This document shows, piece after piece, positions 7,868-11,911 of a stretch of 11,911 nt of DNA. How positions within the stretch are numbered: the stretch's first letter is position 1; each line of letters opens with the position of its first letter. The stretch is from NCBI GenBank assembly GCA_036244855.1, contig BQKZ01000010.1, positions 240,652 through 252,562 of the forward strand. Reading direction: 5' to 3'. Position numbers and translations under genes: made by a program. A model generated the notes under the pieces. It saw only the letters and a program-made list of their open reading frames with translations. It made no database searches and had not been told where the DNA came from. Origin of the DNA: Temnopleurus reevesii. Its lineage: Eukaryota > Echinodermata > Echinoidea > Temnopleuroida > Temnopleuridae.

Positions 7868-7920
7868 AATAAAGTAAAATACCCAACCCCAATCGCATAT
7901 AAGCTGTAAAAAAAAAAAAA
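7868..7920 (+). other. Retroposon-like 3' end: AATAAA followed by A13
   Basis: AATAAA at 7868-7873 is followed 34 nt later by a run of 13 A (7908-7920), the pattern left when a polyadenylated RNA is reverse transcribed and inserted. The sequence upstream (7620-7860) has no ORF I recognise. Chance in AT-rich DNA is a real alternative. Confidence 0.3.
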
Positions 7921-7924
7921 GAGA

Positions 7925-7956
7925 ATCATAATCATATTGATAACAATGATTATGAT
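7925..7956. repeat. Hairpin, 11-bp perfect arms
   Basis: ATCATAATCAT (7925-7935) and ATGATTATGAT (7946-7956) pair exactly around a 10-nt spacer, just after the A13 run. Confidence 0.6.
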
Positions 7957-7988
7957 GATGACGATACTGACGGATATACTTCTTATAG

Positions 7989-7994
7989 TTTAAT
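7989..7994 (-). promoter_or_regulatory. Possible polyadenylation signal (ATTAAA)
   Basis: ATTAAA on the minus strand lies 16 nt beyond the hydrophobic ORF and 500 nt past the stop of the unidentified gene. I saw no canonical AATAAA on this strand between 7990 and 8490. It is the best available 3' end signal, but weak. Confidence 0.25.
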
Positions 7995-8005
7995 TGTCAT
8001 TTTCG

Positions 8006-8446
8006 TTATTTTGTTCTGCTATCAAACTTCACGTATTTTCCCCCTGAATTATTTCGAATGTTTTTCTTTCTGCGAGTATTATAAAAGTGAAATTCGTACA
8101 CTATACTCGAGTGTCTTGTTGCAAATAGCATTAAAACAGCGTTGAATATCATGCCTATCAGAAATACATTTTTAGAAAAGAGCAGAAAAGCGGACTTATT
8201 CGCTCTACTTTTGGTCTTCTCGGAAACGTTGATTTGGATGTTAGCAACGCTGGATATTATCCGAGTCTGCACTCTGTTAATTAATGGTAGATTAGTATAT
8301 GAATAATATCCAACCAAAATAAATAATAGTGCAAATAACAATGAAACAAACTCACACTCCAAAAACGAATCACATTTCACGATAATCCGATAAACAGAAT
8401 ACAATAGAGAGTCTTCATTTTCGAGTGCACTTCGTGTGCCGCTCAT
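8006..8446 (-). CDS. Hypothetical 146-residue protein with two hydrophobic segments
   Basis: This ORF starts 48 bp after the stop of the unidentified gene on the same strand. Residues about 32-50 (VSLLFALLFILVGYYSY) and 93-110 (NVFLIGMIFNAVLMLFA) could be membrane helices, with a basic loop between them and an Arg/Lys-rich C terminus. I recognise no family. It may lie in the long 3' UTR of the preceding gene (ATTAAA on the minus strand at 7994-7989), be a separate small gene or alternative terminal exon, or be a chance ORF in AT-rich DNA. AT-rich codons yield hydrophobic residues easily, so the helices are weak support. Confidence 0.25.
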   Translation of the reverse strand: MSGTRSALENEDSLLYSVYRIIVKCDSFLECEFVSLLFALLFILVGYYSYTNLPLINRVQTRIISSVANIQINVSEKTKSRANKSAFLLFSKNVFLIGMIFNAVLMLFATRHSSIVYEFHFYNTRRKKNIRNNSGGKYVKFDSRTK

Positions 8447-8494
8447 TCTTTACCTCATTTGTAATGATCATCATGATTGTCTCGTTCTAAAAAG

Positions 8495-8703
8495 CTATTC
8501 AAATATATCCTCTCCACTGAACAGATCAATTTCTTTGGTGCTTTGAGTGGTGCTCTGTTGAAGGTTGAATATGCGCCGCCGTTGATTTACACGTCTCAAC
8601 GGGGTTTTTGTCTTTTCTTGAGCACGTTGAGGTGTGCGGAACGTCGAAGGTATCCTGAATCCGCCGGTCATTGGGGTGGCAATGCGTGGCACAACCTGTT
8701 CAC
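8495..8703 (-). CDS. Unidentified gene, terminal exon
   Basis: A pyrimidine-rich acceptor (TTTCTTTTTACC...ATAACAG) precedes 209 nt that stay open to TAG at 8497-8495, 69 codons including the stop. It holds TPMTGGFRIPSTFRTPQR, the Arg-rich patch and the acidic end. GC content is well above the flanks, which supports coding. The opposite strand is also open here, but lacks a partner exon. Confidence 0.75.
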
Positions 8704-10614
8704 CTGTTATGGTAGGTGGTAAAAAGAAAATCTGTTGTGTCTAAAGCATGTACTTCAAATCGTAAAATACTGAGAAAACTGAATAATGTTTGGCAGAAAA
8801 TGAAATTTCGTTATTACAAACCTCTGCGTCAAATTAATTTCGGGAATTTCATACGTTAGTTGTTGTTGTTTTTTATTAAAGCTACTCTGAATCTGATTGA
8901 AAAATATTGAAGTAAAATTCCTTCGGAGTTGTATGATGATTTTCATGGCCGAATTTTATTCCCGGTCCGGTAATATCTTATTTATCATATGGGGATTACT
9001 TTATTCATTATTTCTTTACCATAATAAATGGTCACGCCTACTTGATGTGTAATTCTTGCCGTTACCATGCTTATGATTTAAATTGCAAAACATACAATAC
9101 CATTTACCGTCACTTGTCCTATACTCAAAGAAAATTCAAGTTCAATATACTGTATTACCGTTAATATATTGTAAAGATGTAAATTATTATCTTCAAATAG
9201 GACACGAATGCCCAGCCTAACATTTTCCATTTTTAATTTGGATATTATTACTAAAACGTACCTGATTCCGTACATGGCGTTGCCTGAGATATTGGAACAT
9301 CAATCGAGTTTTCCGGAATAGGTGTAGATGGAACGCCTCGAGCTACAAAAATGAATATATTTTTGGATCAATTGATATCTCCTCGCCTGTAAAATATTAT
9401 TATCTCATGTACTTGTAGAACAACTTTGTATCTCACTATCAAGTGCATATTATTATACAAAATGATTTCGTTATAATATCTGACATGATATTAATCCTAT
9501 TTTTCATTACATCTTGATGGTATGTTACATTATGAAAATGGATTCTAAAGTAAACCAAAACACATGCTTGTTTGCTCTAAATTTATAATGTTCTTCTAAT
9601 CTTCAAAAGCAAGAATCAATTCAATTCAATTTTTCAAAGCAAAATTTAGGCTGATACATGCTAAAGAAAACAGTTCCATTGATGCAAAAAGTAGCAAATT
9701 TTCGGAAAGAAATATTAAAATTTAAGTATTTTCACAAAGGTACCACACATTTACTTTTATTTTTTACTTTTTCGTATAAGCTGTCGTTTTCACGTGTAAA
9801 TCCTTTACCAATAGATGTAAGTTTGATGCATTCTTGATACACAAAAAATTGCCAGACATACCAACAAATAATGTATGAAAACTGGATTCGAACTACTGTA
9901 GTTGGACCAGTTTAAGGAATACCTGTAACAATGTTTATTAGCAAGAAATGTGCATAAATTTGAATATATTAGTAAACTGGCCTATTCTATATTGACCAAC
10001 CTCATGATTACATAAATTTTCTCTCATTTAATGTATAATAATACACAATACTATAAGTATTTCATTTTATTCACTAAGAAATAGCAAATATTTTTCCCTT
10101 TATATCCCCAAATTTCCCGTTATTGAAACTGTAATATTTCATATTTTATCGTACTTATAAGATTCTATCCATTGTGATTGCTCAAGGAGAAGTCATGTGA
10201 TTAAAAATATTTTCACCAGTAAACTTATCATTTCCTCAGTAAATGTTTTCCTCTAGTTTGTTAAATGTATAGTAAAATGCATTTTGCTCTCTGCAACTAG
10301 CATATCATATCTTTAATATTATTTTAATTATCATCATCATTTTAAAGTTGTTTGATAAAAAAAAAAGTGCAATACCCCTTTTCTTATGATTCTTATATCC
10401 ATTCTCCCTACAGGCCTCTTCTTCTAGATGCCATTTCACTTACATGCTGATTCTATTCTTGGTGTATCATGTGTATTATTAAAGCTTCGATTAGTTGTCT
10501 CTGGAGTACAAGGTACTGCTGATGCTGGTGAGTGTTTTGCAATATGTCTTCCTATACACGGAGAGCATGGAACCAGCTGAAAGGGAGATTGTGATATCCC
10601 TGTCATGTCACTAC
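8495..10614 (-). CDS. Unidentified gene, 3' end: Ser/Thr/Pro-rich C-terminal tail (three exons, 5' partial)
   Basis: Exons 10614-10444 (171 nt), 9342-9262 (81 nt) and 8703-8495 (209 nt) all have GT-AG borders. They join without a stop through two phase-1 introns to give about 153 residues ending in TAG. The chain repeats short V-P-x-[ST]-P patterns (VPCSPC, VPCTPE, VPSTPIPE) and has about ten S/T-P pairs, two with a basic residue at +3 (TPQR, TPLR), as favoured by cyclin-dependent kinases. Near the end come an Arg-rich patch, RRVNQRRRIF, and an acidic hydrophobic tail, DLFSGEDIFE. It looks like a disordered, probably nuclear, regulatory tail. I do not recognise the family. The catalytic or folded part, if any, lies upstream. 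The exon chain is well supported; function is unknown. It is transcribed in the same direction as lefty, which begins about 3.5 kb downstream. Confidence 0.72.
8704..9261 (-). other. Last intron of the unidentified gene
   Basis: This is a 558-bp AT-rich phase-1 intron with donor GTACGT and acceptor ATAACAG. Open stretches inside it have AT-biased composition without domain signals. I see nothing else. Confidence 0.7.
9262..9342 (-). CDS. Unidentified gene, exon n-1
   Basis: The acceptor TTCATTTTTGTAG|CTCGAG and donor AATCAG|GTACGT enclose 81 nt (27 codons, phase 1-1, so skippable without frameshift). Only one frame is open and it gives RGVPSTPIPENSIDVP and QATPCTES, the same style as the flanking exons. 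One other frame is stopped by TGA. Confidence 0.75.
9343..10443 (-). other. Penultimate intron of the unidentified gene
   Basis: This is a 1.1-kb AT-rich phase-1 intron (donor GTAAGT, acceptor TTTTTGTAG). It contains a foldback sequence at 9879-9913 and no other recognisable feature. Confidence 0.7.
9879..9913. repeat. Near-palindromic foldback in intron
   Basis: AAACTGG...AACTAC T GTAGTT...CCAGTTT pairs over 13 bp with a 5/3-nt internal mismatch and one central base. On the minus strand it includes AGTTCGAATCC, one base from a pol III B box, so it may be a SINE or tRNA remnant. Confidence 0.5.
10444..10614 (-). CDS. Unidentified gene, exon n-2
   Basis: The acceptor CCTTTGTTTCAG|GT and donor CAGCAT|GTAAGT enclose 171 nt read in phase 1 at both ends. 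The product includes VPCSPCIG and VPCTPETT. An in-frame stop (TGA) lies just upstream of the acceptor, so the coding frame needs the splice, unless translation starts at the internal ATG at residue 3 of the exon, making this the first coding exon. Confidence 0.72.
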
Positions 10615-10743
10615 CTGAAACAAAGGGATATCAAGATGAAATAATCCCTAATACAGAGAGAGACAAACTTTAAGGAACCAGACCACATTTGCTTGAATTT
10701 TTATGTGTCTTCCTTATATTTACAAAAAAGGGAATGGATTATT

Positions 10744-10746
<3 letters not shown>

Positions 10747-10784
<38 letters not shown>
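10747..10784. repeat. (AC)19 microsatellite
   Basis: A pure AC dinucleotide run of 38 bp, about 140 bp left of the SINE head. Such runs are common in animal introns. Confidence 0.97.
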
Positions 10785-10787
<3 letters not shown>

Positions 10788-10874
10788 TTTAGAGCCTCAC
10801 TCATATAACATAGCAATGTCAATCATAAAATTGGGAATACAAGTTCTAGACAAGGAGAATTGACATGTAATACA

Positions 10875-10910
10875 ATGAATACTATGCATGAAACTAGATC
10901 TAGTATTCAT
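10875..10910. repeat. Inverted repeat, 10-bp arms
   Basis: ATGAATACTA (10875-10884) and TAGTATTCAT (10901-10910) are exact reverse complements around a 16-nt spacer. It sits just before the SINE head. Confidence 0.7.
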
Positions 10911-10920
10911 ACAAATGCAG

Positions 10921-11220
10921 GCATTGTGATGTAATGGTTCTGACGTTTGCCTTTAACCAGATATTATACATGTAGGTTCAAATCCCATCCATGCCCATGG
11001 CGATAATTTCCTTCAGCAAAAAAAAACATTCACAAAAACTGCACTCTATCCAGATGTGATTAGGGACCGGTAGGAGACAGCAACATGATGATGAGTGCCT
11101 CTATATGGCTGCATAGATGCAAGGATTGGATTGCCAGTGACTGGTCAGTTATATCAGAACCATGTTGAGCAGTTGTAAACATGATAAGATGCTGTATGAA
11201 TGAAAGATATGTTATTAATT
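10921..11220 (+). mobile_element. tRNA-derived SINE (echinoderm type), diverged
   Basis: A tRNA-like head carries a degenerate A box TGATGTAATGG (10927-10937) and a perfect B box GGTTCAAATCC (10975-10985), 37 bp apart as in tRNA genes. A tRNA-unrelated body follows, with an A-rich stretch at 11019-11027, ending near 11220. The head (...GTGATGTAATGGTTCTGACG...) resembles sea urchin tRNA-SINEs as I recall them. Promoter boxes are for RNA polymerase III. The 3' boundary is approximate, and no target duplication was identified. It probably lies in an intron or 5' flank of the unidentified gene. Confidence 0.65.
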
Positions 11221-11911
11221 CCCAGGCATTACACTGGACAAATATAGATGTAGATACCTAGGTCAGGAAACCTACACTCACATAAAAATTTTCTAAGGTT
11301 ATATCCACAGTTCAATAGTCTGACATGAGTCTGTAATCTTTGCAAAGCGTAATGACTAAGGTCTAATCATCTCCAATTGTCTCCAACAAAACCTTGATCA
11401 ACTAAGGAATTTGTATGTTTTTCTCAAACTCTCTTCTTTTTGTTTATCTTTCAAATTTTGCATCGGTTGTTCTGTATTTTTCTCTTTTTACAACTATTTT
11501 TAATGTAATGTAGGTCTATCAATGTATTGATTAATCCTTGAAGAACATTATTTTGCCAAAAAACGAAATAATAGTGCAATGATAATCTGTTTCTCGGGAT
11601 TTATAACACTTTGAATCTCCTTTTTATGTTTACTGTTAGAGAAACAGATGATTGCTGCTGTCTACAGACTACACAAGTTCATTTAAATTGAGCATGATGA
11701 TTCTCACTGTTCTAAAATTGGAACAGAAGGTCTTTGATTCACTAGATAGTTATTGACGGGTTTAGAAAATCTAGTAAAAGCTGTTTGTGACCTCAGATTA
11801 CTATTTGACTATGCTTTGTCATTTTATTTTTAGATGCAGTTGAAAATAAAAATACTCTAGATCTGTACAAATTCCCAACCTGTCCAGACACCCAGTAACT
11901 GGGCTAAGCCA
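11221..11911. other. AT-rich right end, no gene identified
   Basis: I found no convincing exon here on either strand. A short minus-strand segment at the extreme edge (11911 to about 11880) is open in the phase required by the exon at 10614, but its donor is weak. Confidence 0.5.

Noticed and set aside
9078..9275. 65-codon minus-strand ORF overlapping exon n-1
   Set aside because: It reads through the splice donor into intron in a different frame from the well-supported exon chain.
11277..11380. Minus-strand open segment before a GTGAGT at about 11280
   Set aside because: No acceptable acceptor with a pyrimidine tract before the in-frame stop, and the composition is intron-like.
11880..11911. 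Possible upstream exon of the unidentified gene at the right edge (minus strand, GACAG|GTTGGG)
   Set aside because: The phase would fit the next exon, but the donor is weak and only about 30 bp are visible.

Overview
The window reads as nuclear DNA from a deuterostome animal, most likely an echinoderm and probably a sea urchin. The AT-rich sequence has introns with GT-AG borders, microsatellites, a tRNA-derived SINE resembling those of sea urchin genomes, a foldback element and a short assembly gap (4 N after 45 C). I see no bacterial or viral gene organisation.

The main gene is a complete four-exon lefty (antivin) on the minus strand, 4903 down to 2545. It encodes a 401-residue secreted TGF-beta family antagonist of Nodal. 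All four exons join at GT-AG sites with phases 1, 2 and 2, without a break in frame. The protein has a signal peptide, a Lefty-type prodomain with an RIRR cleavage motif, and a cysteine-knot domain in which the usual CC pair is a single Cys, the hallmark of Lefty. Upstream lie a well-spaced TATA-like box and initiator, an AUG-free leader of about 120 nt, and four TGTCT (Smad-type) boxes, three of them exactly 62 bp apart. That fits a gene switched on by the Nodal signal it then antagonises.

Upstream of lefty on the same strand is the 3' end of a second gene. Three exons (10614-10444, 9342-9262, 8703-8495) join in frame through two phase-1 introns. They encode a Ser/Thr/Pro-rich C-terminal tail with CDK-type sites and an Arg-rich patch. 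I do not recognise the protein, and its 5' part lies beyond the right edge or is not detectable. A 146-codon ORF with two hydrophobic segments follows its stop and may be 3' UTR or a separate gene.

The interval 5030-8000 between the two genes is the likely lefty regulatory domain. It holds a more complex island (about 6590-7170) with CAGAC motifs, a TATA-like box, short ORFs and three CAGGTG E-boxes, then a foldback MITE-like element (7468-7611) and an AATAAA plus A13 retroposon-like end. Downstream of lefty (1-2300) are a polypurine tract, a C45/CT low-complexity block at the gap, and a GC-richer segment (1261-1560) with TCF-, Sox- and homeodomain-like sites. No complete new biological system is evident; the notable points are the lefty promoter architecture, the Gly/Ser insertion in the Lefty ligand domain and the unidentified neighbouring gene.
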